A stretch of 64,000 bases of DNA from Ianthella basta (taxonomy: Eukaryota > Porifera > Demospongiae > Verongiida > Ianthellidae): NCBI GenBank assembly GCA_964019415.1, contig OZ025880.1:6736085-6800084 (forward strand), written 5' to 3'. This document shows, piece after piece, positions 1 to 24,193 of the stretch. Under the pieces are notes generated by a model that saw only the letters and a program-made list of their open reading frames with translations, ran no database searches and had not been told where the DNA came from. Position numbers and translations under genes: made by a program. Within the stretch, counting starts at the first letter, position 1; every line of letters begins with the position of its first letter.

Positions 1-300
1 AATATTTAGCAACCTTCCCTAGTAGATAGGGTTTGTATTATATATGTGTCTTACTGAATAGAGAATACATCCTGTCTCATATCCTTCTTTTGAAGCTTTT
101 GACCATTTGTGTGAATTGGGTTTCTCAACTGTAGTTACAGCGAGATGTGTGGAACTAGCCCCTTCTGTGGCTCTTGGGGGCTTGACGGAGCTGGGAAGTT
201 TTGATTTACCATTGTCAGAAGTGGGCCTGTGGCTAAATTTTGCTCTGTGAACAGAGATGGAGGGGAGAATAGGGGTGAAAAGAGGCATAATCACAAGTCA

Positions 301-303
<3 letters not shown>

Positions 304-361
<58 letters not shown>
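304..361. repeat. (CA)n microsatellite
   Basis: Near-perfect run of AC dinucleotides. It lies about 20 bases downstream of the stop codon of the minus-strand exon at 379-1413, so a (UG)n tract would fall in its 3' UTR. Confidence 0.97.
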
Positions 362-363
<2 letters not shown>

Positions 364-378
364 ATGCTCGCATACACT

Positions 379-1413
379 TTACACATACGAATCTGAGCCA
401 AAAACAAGTCCTATCCTTCTTGGGATGGCTGGAACTGCTACTACAATGTCACTACTACAGGATGTCTCGGATTCTTGCACAGGATGAAGCACTTCACGGC
501 TAGTTCTCCGCACAACACCCTTATCACCACGGCCAGTAGTGTGCTCAGCAGATGGTGGACTTGTACGGTGCAGTTGATCAATGTAGCCAGCTCCATTCTT
601 CTCAGTGCTTACACTTGAACCACTAGCTATGCTCCCATACCCAGAGGTGTTGCTACTCTTGCCAGTAGGAAAAACAGAGCTTGAGAATGTCCTGTCTTGT
701 GTGCCAGTGGCCACATCACTTCCAGCTTGGGAGAAAAACGGCTCATTTCCCAAACCAACTATGGCATTAGTCTTCCCCTGCACTCCACTCTGGCTTGCCA
801 ATTTGTCTACCGCTGCCTTTGGTTCATGTGCACTGTTGAAGCTCTGCTGTCTGCCAAGGGATGAAGATAATTCACCAGCACAAACAGTGCTACTGCTACT
901 ACTATTGGAGATGGTGTTCCGCTGATTTTCTTCAGTGACAGAAACTTCATTGAATGTAGGGTCATCATCATATTGAGTACTGGGGATTTTTTGTGTTGGG
1001 GACTTTGTATGATTAGGAATAGGACTGCTTTGGGAGGTTGGGGGAGAAGTATAGAACTTAGGACTGTACTCTGATGAGTCAGACAGTGGCAGGGCATCCC
1101 CTCTGAAATGGGAATCTTCGGTGCAGTTTGGTGTTTCTCTTTTGTTCAGTGAAACTGAAGTTACTTGTTCTGTGTGGCTTTGCTGCGTCGATGGCTCAGA
1201 TCTGATCAATAGTCCGCGTCCAGGTGTCAGGTCACCAGCCACCAACTTGCATACTTCAGAAAGTAATTGTCCACTTGCGGAAAGCACTAGGCGCGACTGC
1301 CCAGCGATCAATGGTACCAAAAGGAGTAAAAAGATAGAGTAAATGGCATCCGAATCGATGGTAGGCCTATATCCCAGGACAGATCTATCCAACAGATGGC
1401 CGCGAACTGAAGC
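379..1413 (-). CDS. 3'-terminal exon of an unidentified single-pass membrane protein with a Ser-rich tail
   Basis: Open minus-strand frame of about 340 codons ending in TAA at 379-381. It has no Met codon, so it must be joined to upstream exons. A good acceptor (pyrimidine stretch then TTGCAG) lies just above 1413, and the open frame stops at 1485. Shortly after the acceptor is a hydrophobic stretch, AIYSIFLLLLVPLIAG, long enough to cross a membrane. The remaining 280 or so residues are polar and rich in Ser, Thr and Pro, with a poly-Ser run and a basic RRTSRE patch. The protein ends DSYV, which fits a class I PDZ-binding motif (S/T-x-hydrophobic). The layout suggests a receptor-like protein with a long cytoplasmic tail, but I recognise no family. 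Upstream exons were not found. The exon could also belong to a non-coding transcript, but an open frame this long with a plausible acceptor argues against that. Confidence 0.5.
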   Translation of the reverse strand, partial: ASVRGHLLDRSVLGYRPTIDSDAIYSIFLLLLVPLIAGQSRLVLSASGQLLSEVCKLVAGDLTPGRGLLIRSEPSTQQSHTEQVTSVSLNKRETPNCTEDSHFRGDALPLSDSSEYSPKFYTSPPTSQSSPIPNHTKSPTQKIPSTQYDDDPTFNEVSVTEENQRNTISNSSSSSTVCAGELSSSLGRQQSFNSAHEPKAAVDKLASQSGVQGKTNAIVGLGNEPFFSQAGSDVATGTQDRTFSSSVFPTGKSSNTSGYGSIASGSSVSTEKNGAGYIDQLHRTSPPSAEHTTGRGDKGVVRRTSREVLHPVQESETSCSSDIVVAVPAIPRRIGLVFGSDSYV

Positions 1414-1622
1414 TGCAAGGAATAGGAGTGACAGTATATGGTATATAATTATGTCAAACGCTGCACAGTGCTGCCCTACCCCTCACTCCATGGCTGGTTG
1501 TAGTACCAGTTGGCCGAAAAGTACCTTCAGTAGGCCTGTCGAAGGACGTGCGCTGAGCCTGAGATGCTTTCAGCCCGCCGTCAATGTTTCAACTGCAGCT
1601 AGCTAAGCTTAGCTGCCATACA

Positions 1623-1780
1623 CAAGGGCGGATCCAGGGGTGTTTCCAAGGTTTCCAGAAACTGGTCAGATCATCTCTGGCTAGTATTTGCATGTATCAA
1701 TCTTATAATGTCTATGCTTCCTTATAGCTATACCTTTATGTGTTAGAAACCAGTCATAAAAGTTTCTCGATCCGCCCTAG
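1623..1780. mobile_element. MITE-like element with GGGCGGATC terminal inverted repeats
   Basis: The left end reads CAAGGGCGGATC and the right end, reverse complemented, reads CTAGGGCGGATC. ATACA flanks both ends and could be a 5-bp target-site duplication. The 158-bp body has no coding capacity. Ends with GGGCGGATCC are common in hAT-like MITEs of animals, but the expected 8-bp duplication is not clear here, so the superfamily is uncertain. Confidence 0.55.
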
Positions 1781-2086
1781 ATACAACTGGTCAGTCAGAT
1801 CATCTAAACTACGCGCTTAGCGCGATGCAGGAGCACGTGACGAGCCAACACACGCCTACAACCCAGTAGCACTACATGTAGCTAGCTACTTGCGCTGAGA
1901 CATACAACTCTTCGCTTACTTGTCAGATCGGGCCAGGACGCTACAATTGGGTCATTTTCCATGCTCTCCCGTATAACCAGCAGGACGAAAATGTGCTGCG
2001 TGTACATTACGTGGTGTTATCCCCATTCAGGTGTTGGTGAACTCATACTTCCGGTGAAGTCATAGAGCTGAGTTAATAATAAACAG

Positions 2087-2936
2087 CATAGACAAACGAG
2101 GGAACGGGACTGGCAACGTGTACCGGGAGTCCGTATAAATTCCCTATCTGCAATACTGTAGTAGGTTCGTACAGCTTCCGTTATCAAGGAAGATGTTAAT
2201 TGATTTCGTCTCACGAGGAATTTGTCTAAGATTCGCCGTATTTCGTCGGCCTCTTTCGTCGTACTTACCGCATACCCGTCGGAAACCATGTGGCACGGAG
2301 TATTCCAAGCACTGTGAAGTTGGCACCTCATCAGCACACTCGAGCGTCAAAATCCTGGACTCCCAAGAGGAGGCAGTGTAGACGGGCGAACTTGGGGGCG
2401 AAGGATTTCGCTCTGGATGAAGTCTACGGTAAGCTAACTGCCATAGAAGTGGCAAGTTAGCTTCGTTGAATTGAACAGACGCCAACTTATCTCAATCCTT
2501 TGCGTTGACTGACTGGAATTTCGGTCCAGACGGTAAGGGGTAACGACTGCTTATCGCATCCGATCATGTAGAAGTTTATCGGTGGCTCAGAGGCAATACA
2601 TGCTCTCATAGAGTGCAGAGGTTCCTGAAGATGTCCTTCGCTGTGCGAAAAAGATCTCCTAGGGTGAAAAACGGGTATTTGGACGAACAGCCCGAAATCT
2701 CTGGATTTACTCCAAGAACGAGACTGGAAACATCGCATATACCTCTTCCCACTGCGCTAAGTATGTTGCTGCCAGTTTCGCTCCCAACGTGCTGAAAACG
2801 TTGCTGATGTTGGTGCACATCTATCAGGTCGCCGCCATTTTCCTCGATTTCGTTGTTAACGAAGCGCACGTGATCTGTACGAACCTTGTACAACTTCCGG
2901 TCTGCGTTGCCAGTCCCGTTCCCTCGTTTGTCTATG
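2087..2936. repeat. 850-bp segment bounded by a perfect 32-bp inverted repeat
   Basis: Bases 2087-2118 are exactly repeated in inverted orientation at 2905-2936. Read inward, both arms encode the peptide IDKRGNGTGN. Similarity then weakens, although AGGTTCGTACAG recurs further in on both sides. No clear target-site duplication flanks the arms. Between them are minus-strand open stretches of 80-110 codons with no recognised domain, and a hairpin at 2431-2463. It may be a transposon, or a gene fragment duplicated head to head. Confidence 0.5.
2431..2463. other. Hairpin
   Basis: AAGCTAACTGCCA is followed six bases later by its reverse complement with a one-base bulge (TGGCAAGTTAGCTT). It lies inside the inverted-repeat segment and could be part of that element. 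No T-run follows. Confidence 0.6.
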
Positions 2937-2959
2937 TGCACAGTTACATATGCGGGCGT

Positions 2960-3585
2960 ATGTGGTCACACTTGAAACCCGCTCTTGTGTATTCTGGAGC
3001 CGTAGGCATAGAAACAAAATAGCCATAATACAGCAAGTTCATTGCGAGCAGAGATCTTCATTTTGTTCCATCTGCCACACACATGAACGCACCCTCAATC
3101 TGTTCAACAAGTCTGGCAGCCATCACACATGACTGAATCCTACTGGGCCTTTGGGGCCTTCTTTCTTTCTGGCCTACACCTCGGCATCTGCTTCTGAATG
3201 AGGTGGTTGGGCATTCTATGTATGTGGCTAAACTGCTGTAGGCTTCTTTTTCTCAACCGATGCACATGCACCTCTCGTTTTCACTGTGTAAGTTTCCATT
3301 AGTCTTTAGGGTGTCTGACTTTTGGCACCCATGCATGCACACACACACACAAGTGTGAGAAGGTTGCTTTGTGTGGGTGGCATATACACACACATGGTCT
3401 ACTGCACACTCCAATACAACATTCATCATCATGTCAATAAGCTCCACTGTTAAGGTCTCTCAATCAAGGAGGTATATGTAGGGAAGGGGTGGGGAGGCCC
3501 AGAGAGATTTCTTACAGTGTGAGGTAGGTTATGCCCCACATTCTCTATTGCATATAACACATGTGCACATGAGCAGGTTCTCCTC
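2960..3585. other. Stretch without a recognised gene
   Basis: I see no convincing exon here. The stretch has a short CA run near 3340 and AT-rich sequence. Confidence 0.5.
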
Positions 3586-3587
3586 TG

Positions 3588-3655
3588 GCTGCCTCGATCT
3601 TCAGTGCATGACCAGTAAGCAGCAACTGGTGTAATTGACTCCTTCAGGCACACTT
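3588..3655 (-). pseudogene. Degenerate copy of kinase exon 6 (remnant D)
   Basis: On the minus strand this reads CLKESITPVAAYWSCTE, which aligns with the conserved end of exon 6 in the kinase paralogues (TPKESIALVTAHQSLKEQ in B). The frame falls apart after the second half and the following PEEYLPPGGM motif is missing. A closely similar fragment lies at 6932-6998. It marks a further, mostly erased, tandem copy of the kinase gene. Confidence 0.55.
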
Positions 3656-3672
3656 CTTATTTAAGCTATACT

Positions 3673-3688
3673 ACACACACACACACAC

Positions 3689-3745
<57 letters not shown>
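3673..3745. repeat. (CA)n microsatellite with a (CG) core
   Basis: AC run interrupted by GCGCGCGC near 3697. Confidence 0.97.
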
Positions 3746-3749
<4 letters not shown>

Positions 3750-4018
3750 TCAGCAGACTCCTAATTAAATGGTGAGGTCACAATTAATAGCTTCACTTAA
3801 CTACCTGTTACAGTAGTCATGTAAGTGTTTGTAGCTATATCCACTAGCCTTCATGCAGGTCTCCATTGAACTAGTCATCTCTGTAACTTGTCACATACGT
3901 ACATTCAATACAGGTGCATGTCACTAGCTGTGTGCAGCCTTGCAATTGGTGACTGTGGTACTGAAGCCCCACACATCATAGGATATAAGCCTGTGTAGTT
4001 CTGTGTATAGGTATCATG

Positions 4019-4130
4019 GCAAACAAATTGATGTATCATAGCAACATGGGTACCATGGCAACTTGAGGTAAATAGCAAACAAATTGATGTATCATAGCAA
4101 CATGGGTACCATGGCAACTTGAGGTAAGTA
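4019..4130. repeat. Tandem duplication of 56 bp rich in CATGGCAAC motifs
   Basis: Two nearly identical copies, 4019-4074 and 4075-4130. Each contains TATCATAGCAACATG and TACCATGGCAAC. Related motifs recur at 5814, 8215-8310, 14095-14155, 18615-18655 and 21229-21290. Confidence 0.9.
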
Positions 4131-4339
4131 GCAACAAGAGGGAAATAACAACAGTGCTGGTAGTTTGTTACATAGCAACTGACATACTATGACAACAGGC
4201 TAGAAACAAGGCAACCGTGAATTCATGGCACCCTAGGCCTGCAGCTGACCACAAATTGGTATGACATCATGACCTCAAGATGTTACATCACTATATATAC
4301 AGTGATTGGACAGTGATCTGCAGTATCCTGAAGTCATTG

Positions 4340-4510
4340 AAAGCTTGATGTAAGACAACAGAGGCATTGCAGAAGAGGTCAAGGCCAGCATGTGTACAAG
4401 TTTAATCATTCCTTTGGGAATAACCCACAATAACCACCCAGCAGCACCCATGAGTGGTGCCATAAGCATGTGATCATGACAACTATGCACAGTGGCATGT
4501 TCTATTATTG
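4340..4510. repeat. Dispersed duplicate, partner at 6075-6250
   Basis: Starts TTGATGTAAGACA and shares blocks such as ATAACCACC and GTGTC-like stretches with 6075-6250. The two copies are clearly related but strongly diverged, and I cannot match them safely to a kinase exon. They fit duplication of the 3' part of the kinase locus. Confidence 0.45.
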
Positions 4511-5183
4511 CCCTTCGCTGCATTTGTAAGAGCTAGCTCCGTTCATGCTTATGTTACTATATAGAGGGTAGTACATGCAGGGGGTGCACCCAACTCCTTG
4601 CACAATATCCACTCTCTAATGTATGCAGGTATGTATATAGATGAGTGGAAGACCAGGGAAAGAACTAGTAGATGGTTCCTATTTAATTGAGGTAAGCATT
4701 CTCAACAACACAAAACATCCATTTTCTCCGCAGGCTCCTTCTTCAGTGCAAGGTCAATAGGCATCATGCGACTGGTATGATTGGACACGTCTGTAATAAT
4801 TCTCCCGAACTAGGGCAGTCTACGGGTTAGATAATATGTCCTGGCACCCCTATGCCTCAACACACAACAAGTTAAAGGTTTTTGTGCTATTTTTACCTAT
4901 TATATTAGCTACTACAAACTGGTGATCATGGACGTCTCACCCTGGATACATAAGCATAGTGAACATACACACATAAAACAGTGTACATATGTGAGGCCAA
5001 ATCATAGTTTGTGGATATTCACGTCTATTATCACAGACCAGCAGCTAAAATCTAATAATAATAATGGTAACACTTAGTGTCATTTGTCTCACTGTACATG
5101 TACATCCCTAAATAATAACTGATCGACACTGTACATGTGCTCATCCATGCAGAAAGTTACATTTGGTGAATGGTAAAGTATCA

Positions 5184-5243
5184 TCAAGAGAGTAAGGGCG
5201 ACTTCAACAGTGCAGAAGCCGTTTTTCTTCTGTGGTAATCCAC
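5184..5243 (-). pseudogene. Last exon of a third kinase copy (remnant C)
   Basis: Preceded by CATTCCCTCCTTGCACAG, the same acceptor as the last exons of copies A and B. It encodes [19 protein letters not shown] and then TGA, against [20 protein letters not shown] in A and VVASRRKSASALLNSPFLSP in B. This is the end of a kinase domain (subdomain XI, R-x-A-x-x-L-L-x-x-P). The exon itself is intact, but exon 12 is absent upstream and exon 11 is broken, so the copy is probably a pseudogene. The downstream sequence (about 4990-5183) resembles the 3' UTRs of A and B. Confidence 0.75.
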
Positions 5244-5280
5244 CTGTGCAAGGAGGGAATGAGGTGTCAGCAGGAAGTCT

Positions 5281-5331
5281 GACACACACACGCACACCAC
5301 ACACACACGCACACCACACACACACACGCAC

Positions 5332-5376
<45 letters not shown>

Positions 5377-5411
5377 CACACACGCACACGCACGCACACA
5401 CACACACACAC
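5281..5411. repeat. (CA)n microsatellite, imperfect
   Basis: CA-rich run with CACGCA variants, just upstream (in gene sense) of the remnant C last exon. The last exons of A and B have a CA tract at the same place. Confidence 0.95.
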
Positions 5412-5734
5412 ATATATATTATATACACCACTGTTGGCTTCTCTGCATCAGCTAGCTATAGTGCAGTGCTATACACAGTGTTCTTCAGTTTCCATTACTG
5501 TAGGTTGTCTTCAATTCAGCATCCATATATACACATGTGAGGAGGTGGCTTACACACAATGTCATACATGCATGTGGTCAGTCTTGTGACTGTCATGAGG
5601 AGTGCTTCAATATATTCACTACTGTCATACAGCTGTCACAAAGTGAGGCTGGCCATATCTCTCTCTCTCCACTCTGCAAGTGGTAACCACTGTAGGCTTC
5701 TCTACCTCACTCGGCGCTCTACTTGTCGGCATGC

Positions 5735-5800
5735 ATGTGATACTAAAGTCCAACACATCAAGGGAGCTTGCGTGAGATATTAGAAGAGGAATAAGAGTTC
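5735..5800 (-). pseudogene. Decayed copy of kinase exon 11 (remnant C)
   Basis: The minus strand gives SYSSSNISRKLP and then TGA, and in another frame SLDVLDF. It lines up with exon 11 of A and B (YASSKVSQSYDVWGLG in B; PSLDVWAFG in A). A frameshift and stop separate the two halves. It lies in gene order between the exon-6-like fragment at 6932-6998 and the last exon at 5184-5243. Confidence 0.55.
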
Positions 5801-6074
5801 AAGCACTGCGGCACCATGGCAACTTGAAGTACCCAGCTATATGAGGTAAATGACAACAGCTGGTTCATAGCAACCAAATACCTTCACAACAAGTAAACAA
5901 GGTGATATTAAAATTCTTGAACTGTGGCTACAACAGGTGCCAGGTAGGCAACATCAGGCAACCACAAATAAATGACATCACATGTAGGCAGGCAGGCATG
6001 CACTGCATGCATTAGCAACTGCACTCAAAGTCAAGGTATAATGCATATATAATTTTGACTAGATCACATTGGCA

Positions 6075-6250
6075 TGTGTTGATGTAAGACAGGCCATGCA
6101 TTGTGAAGATGCATGTCTGGCACAGGTTGAGCTTTGGGACTATTTTGTGATAACCACCTGGCAGTACCCACACCTAGTGTCATATATGACAGCAATGCAC
6201 AAGGGCTCTCCCCCAATGATGTCACTATGCATAGTAGAAGGGTATTATTG
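6075..6250. repeat. Dispersed duplicate, partner at 4340-4510
   Basis: Diverged second copy of the sequence at 4340-4510. No open frame is conserved between the two. Confidence 0.45.
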
Positions 6251-6931
6251 TCCACACTATATATCCTTTCTCAAATGTTCGCAGCTCAAACAAGAGTTCA
6301 CACTGCATGTGCTCACACCCTATAGACTTGTCGCATAAAATCAATGAATGCATGCATGCAATATACGTTTATATGGATTGATATGACTAATCTGTGATCA
6401 TCTACAAAGCTATATATTTAACATGTGTGTGTAGATGTAAGGGCTCTTGTTGAGATGGGTGTTGTTGTGTGTGAGCAATATACAGAATAGAATGTTTCCG
6501 GAGGCTATATGCCTGACCTGGCTATTAATTATGGGGTCAGTCGCCTTACATAAACTCTGCTGCTTGGCAAGAATTGATGCTGTTTGATCAAACACAAGAC
6601 TAGTGCAAGATGGGATGCCCATAGGCATACAGCTGGGGTGGAGAAAGGGAGCTAGGAGGAGAGAAGCTGGAGGTATATTATAGGGAAGGAGCTGGCAGAG
6701 AAGGGAAGGGGCCCAGAGGTACGTATATATATTTTATAAATAAGGAAGAGGCAAGGAGGGGTGGGGAGGGGAGTTATGTTGGGAAGAGGAGGGGTGGGGA
6801 GAGAAACCATAAATCCAAAAACTGCTTCACATGGATCTCTAAACTGGATTAAAATGGTGTTAGATCCAGGTAGGTATGCCCCACATTGTGTGTGCAGTTT
6901 CACACATGTCGGCGTCCAGTTTCCTCGCTGG

Positions 6932-6998
6932 TTGCTCCTTCAGTACATGACCAATAAGCAGCAACTGGTGTAATTGACTACTTCAGGCACACTTCACC
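6932..6998 (-). pseudogene. Degenerate copy of kinase exon 6 (remnant C)
   Basis: Minus-strand sequence contains GAAGTGTGCCTGAAG, an in-frame TAG, SITPVAAYW and CTGAAGGAGCA. Exon 6 of copy B reads E-V-T-P-K-E-S-I-A-L-V at the same place. The in-frame stop and loss of the following PPGGM motif mark it as a pseudo-exon. It lies 3' of the functional copy A. Confidence 0.55.
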
Positions 6999-7136
6999 TG
7001 AGCTAGGGGGCTGGGTAATTTAAGATACATCAATTCTTAAGCTTCCTTCACATACACACATACATACATGCATACATACACAGTGTGTATGTATATAAGT
7101 GTGGGACCAAATGTTCACACTTTGTAGATATTCACA

Positions 7137-7142
7137 TTTAAT
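7137..7142 (-). promoter_or_regulatory. Possible poly(A) signal (ATTAAA) of kinase A
   Basis: ATTAAA on the minus strand, about 150 bases after the stop codon of copy A. Copy B has a canonical AATAAA in the homologous stretch. Confidence 0.45.
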
Positions 7143-7291
7143 ATATATATATCAAAGATCAGTGCCTAAAATTAATAACAAAAATGGTAATAATTATTGT
7201 AGCACTGTTCCAACTGTCTCACTGTCACTAGTAACTGTGCACTGTGTTGCACTCATGCAAACAGCTACATTTAGTGAAAGGTACTGTAAAA

Positions 7292-16548
<9,257 letters not shown>

Positions 16549-16635
16549 GTCGTCGGGGAGAACGCCTAACGTCTACTGACCTTTCCTTCAGGGTAGCTGT
16601 TCTGTATTATACGCAGCTTTTCCTAGAAGACGTGA

Positions 16636-16643
16636 TTACGTCA
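16636..16643 (-). promoter_or_regulatory. TGACGTAA motif upstream of kinase A
   Basis: TGACGTAA on the minus strand, about 90 bases before the start codon. The same eight bases lie about 96-103 bases before the start of paralogue B. It fits a bZIP (ATF/CREB or PAR-type) site. Confidence 0.4.
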
Positions 16644-16960
16644 TACTGTATTTCTGTACCTCTAGGGAATTTCTGCTGGGAAGTACCCAATTAGTCCTCT
16701 ATGTAATGTAAACAGTCCGTGTGCCCCGGCAACCGCACAGATCGAGCCTGGGACGGAGTATTGGCATGGGGCATGGTAGAAAGTTTGCATGCTTCTGTGA
16801 CAGACAGTGTGAGTATGTATATCTATGTGTAGTTTAAGTTCTACATAGGTCAGGCAGACACTGATTACAGCGTTTACAGTGTCAGTAAAATGTACTAGAT
16901 TGAGTTGCCGAGTAAGCACATGTGCAAGTGTGTGACTGTCACATCATCACACCACATGAC

Positions 16961-17041
16961 TAGTCTCGAGCGCTAGCCCCTATTTCCCTTATTGCTAGTC
17001 TATGCGCGATTGCACAATAATAGGGGCTGGCGCACGAGACT
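16961..17041. mobile_element. Short palindromic (foldback) element
   Basis: Arms 16961-16984 and 17018-17041 are reverse complements with two mismatches in 24 bases (TAGTCTCGAGCG and TAGTCTCGTGCG, then AGCCCCTATT), separated by 33 bases. It lies between kinase genes A and B. Size and structure suit a foldback MITE. Confidence 0.65.
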
Positions 17042-17099
17042 ACCACATGACCAAGTGCTGAGCAGTTTTCCTACTCAGCACCTCAGAGTATAACAAGTA

Positions 17100-17700
17100 T
17101 TATACGTACATATACGAAGGACATCTGCACGGGACATGAGACAGAATGCATGGGAGGAGGATTATCAAGAGGGGTATACAATGCTTGGCTTCATGTTGCT
17201 AGTGAAGGGCACATGCAAATAGCAAGCTGTAAACTATGCATGCAGCTGAATGTGGTGGGTGTCAGGAAGCCTGCAAAGAGTTGTAAAGAGACTGTAAGAG
17301 ATTCTTGCTGGCTATATATACCTGTCTATGCATGCACGCAATGTATGAAGCCATATACCACTGGTGTCTCATTGCATTTTTCCTTTCATTATTATACTGG
17401 AACTCCACTTAGTCATAGACTACTTTCCAGGGAGCCTGGTAGCCCAGGAGTCTCTCAATAACAAAGCTTAAAAGTTAATCAATTGTTTAATTTCATTCTG
17501 CCTTCAGGTAATTGAAGTCATTTTGTTCTATGGCTATGTATGCGTGCATTTATTGCTACTTACTTGTTGCCCTAATGCCATGGCATGGCACACTGTGAAC
17601 AAGCAGTGCCGTGCACTATGTATGCATCAGTGGTAGCTATCCATAATTATGTATATGTACATGCATGCAGTGTATACTGCATATGTACATAGACCCAAAA
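17100..17700. other. Intergenic stretch between the kinase genes
   Basis: Several CATGCATGCA words but no exon, repeat array or RNA gene that I can support. Confidence 0.4.
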
Positions 17701-17736
17701 TTAATGTGTCACCCATTGTGGTTTAAATTCACAAAA

Positions 17737-17742
17737 TTTATT
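17737..17742 (-). promoter_or_regulatory. Poly(A) signal AATAAA of kinase B
   Basis: Canonical hexamer on the minus strand, about 135 bases after the stop codon of copy B, inside the 3' UTR-like block that the copies share. Confidence 0.6.
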
Positions 17743-17875
17743 GTCAAGGATAAGTGACCAAAATAGAAAATGATTATAACATTTCAAAGTGTTTCAATTG
17801 TCATGTCCTAAAACAACTATTCATTGTGTTATACCCATGCATGCAGTGAGTTACCTTTAGTATATGCTAAAATCA

Positions 17876-23764
<5,889 letters not shown>

Positions 23765-23859
23765 CTCGGAGAGAACGTCCTACACCCACTTACTGACTTG
23801 CACTCCAGTCTCTCTATTTTAGCTAGCTACGTACGGTCGGATCTAGAGATTCCGAAAAA

Positions 23860-23867
23860 TTACGTCA
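23860..23867 (-). promoter_or_regulatory. TGACGTAA motif upstream of kinase B
   Basis: Same motif and nearly the same distance from the start codon as in copy A, although most of the surrounding sequence differs. Confidence 0.4.
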
Positions 23868-24193
23868 ATTGTATTTTTGGCGCTTGCCTGTGAGTCCCTA
23901 CTTGGTTCTGTAAACCAGCTACGTGGCGCAATCCCGCAGGCCATGCCTGGGGCAGAATATTGAATGTCGATGATAGCATATATTAGCAAAATATGCATGC
24001 TTGTGTGTTCATCTGTGAATGTTTTTTCTACCTGTACGTTAATATTCATGTGTCTGTGCATGAATCATTGTGCCTCACATATTACAGTCAGCTCCAATGC
24101 CCAACATCAATCAGGTGTGTGTGTAAACTTGCATAATATTATAGTGAGTTGCAGTCAGCACAAAATGTCATGTGAGCATGATGCATGATAGTG

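Noticed and set aside
1068..1125. CTGATGAG followed by GAAA on the plus strand, a possible second hammerhead
   Set aside because: The sequence between the two core boxes cannot form stem II, and no stem I or III pairing is present. It lies in the coding exon at 379-1413.
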